DNA from: JAPHTQ01 sp050302275
GTDB taxonomy: Bacteria; Pseudomonadota; Gammaproteobacteria; Thiohalomonadales; Thiohalomonadaceae
DNA: 64,000 nucleotides
NCBI GenBank assembly: GCA_050302275.1
Contig: JBNLAT010000002.1
Span: 60,961-124,960, forward strand
Direction: 5' to 3'
A model generated the notes under the pieces. That model worked only from the letters and a program-made list of their open reading frames with translations, searched no databases and was not told the origin of the DNA. The translations under genes and the position numbers were made by a program. The stretch's first letter is position 1; the number at the start of each line of letters is the position of its first letter. This document shows, in pieces, positions 63,574-64,000 of the stretch.

Positions 63574-64000
63574 CTAGATTGCGAATGCATCCATGGCGGC
63601 ATTAATGGCAGCAATTTTTTCTTCGTCGCTTTTGCCGATGTTGCGGGCGGCGATGTCTTCATACACAACCGCGTCCGGGTTCTGGTAGAGCAGACCCAGC
63701 GGCAGTTGTTCGTCATCTTTTGCCAGCTTCATCGCCCCGAGCCAGTCGCTCGGATCATGCGCAACACTGTTGCCGAAGACGCGCTTAACACTGTCGTCCA
63801 TCGCAATGCCGTTTTCATGCTCCAGCAGCACGAACTTTTCCGGGTTGTCCTGCAGCGGTTTGCTGAAGGATTCGGAGAAGACCGGGCAGCGTTGCAGGAT
63901 GCGCACAAAGCTGGTGCCGCGATGCTCATGGGCCTTCTTGATGGTCTGGTAGAGCAGCGGCGGATTCCAGTCGACCACCTGGGCAACGAAGGAGACGTTG
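63574..64000 (-). CDS. 2-oxoacid:ferredoxin oxidoreductase beta subunit (KorB/PorB-like), C-terminal part
   Basis: The frame continues past the right window edge (reading NVSFVAQVVDWNPPLL from the edge), so only about 142 C-terminal residues are seen. FVAQ..DW, LYQTIKKAHEHRGTSFVRILQRCP and the following PLGLLYQNPDAVVYED are typical of the TPP-binding beta subunit after its catalytic core. The enzyme would interconvert a 2-oxoacid and acyl-CoA with ferredoxin; 2-oxoglutarate fits the mdh/fumA context, but pyruvate cannot be excluded. First visible gene of the series; the alpha subunit should lie just outside. Confidence 0.82.
   Translation of the reverse strand, partial: NVSFVAQVVDWNPPLLYQTIKKAHEHRGTSFVRILQRCPVFSESFSKPLQDNPEKFVLLEHENGIAMDDSVKRVFGNSVAHDPSDWLGAMKLAKDDEQLPLGLLYQNPDAVVYEDIAARNIGKSDEEKIAAINAAMDAFAI

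Noticed and set aside
1..64000. CRISPR arrays, insertion sequences, phage genes
   Set aside because: No regularly spaced direct repeats, transposase, integrase or phage structural genes were recognised on either strand.

Overview
The window looks like chromosome from a gammaproteobacterium. The household genes (rimK, purB, roxA, acnB, galU, uvrB, rnf, a fimT-type pseudopilin) are all of gammaproteobacterial type. A ferredoxin-linked TCA/Rnf gene set suggests an anaerobic or sulfur-oxidising, possibly autotrophic, lifestyle. The lineage is inferred from gene content and protein character only; no rRNA gene is present.

Layout. 1-11.5 kb: housekeeping and hypothetical genes (partial iron-type alcohol dehydrogenase, RimB/RimK pair, a membrane protein with a VWA lipoprotein, M61 peptidase, orphan NolW-like protein, GNAT, RoxA, PurB). 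11.6-17.6 kb: dTDP-L-rhamnose operon rfbBACD followed 18 bp later by acnB. 17.9-38.6 kb: a visibly AT-richer polysaccharide island with an EPS-associated MarR-type regulator, WecA-like initiating transferase, sugar-modification cassette (DegT aminotransferase, WbqC, methyltransferase, epimerase, ATP-grasp, metallophosphoesterase), three sulfotransferases, a Wzx-like flippase, glycosyltransferases, an acyltransferase and two O-antigen polymerase/ligase-type proteins. 38.8-45.3 kb: galU, tRNA-Asn, fimT-like pseudopilin, a class I aminotransferase, uvrB, a Wzz-like protein and tRNA-Val.

45.5-64 kb: one long minus-strand gene series. In transcription order it reads 2-oxoacid:ferredoxin oxidoreductase beta subunit (cut by the window end), an 828-residue Fe-S protein, rnfB, a 1452-residue pyruvate:ferredoxin-oxidoreductase-like protein, rnfC, rnfD, rnfG, rnfE, rnfA, a small Cys-rich membrane protein, mdh, an LspA-like/nucleotide-cyclase-like fusion, and fumA. 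Low-potential ferredoxin chemistry (oxoacid oxidoreductase, Rnf) is thus packed with malate dehydrogenase and fumarase, as expected for a reductive TCA module. The 828- and 1452-residue proteins share a C-terminal module and seem to lack the usual thiamine-diphosphate motifs, which makes them the most unusual part of the window. Four palindromic elements of two families sit at the 3' ends of genes in this series, each within a few bases of a stop codon.

In the polysaccharide region, rfb and galU would supply dTDP-rhamnose and UDP-glucose. The WecA-like protein would start the lipid-linked chain and the glycosyltransferases extend it. The sulfotransferases, acyltransferase and DegT/WbqC/ATP-grasp set would decorate it. 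Wzx, the Wzy/WaaL-like proteins and Wzz would export it and control its length.
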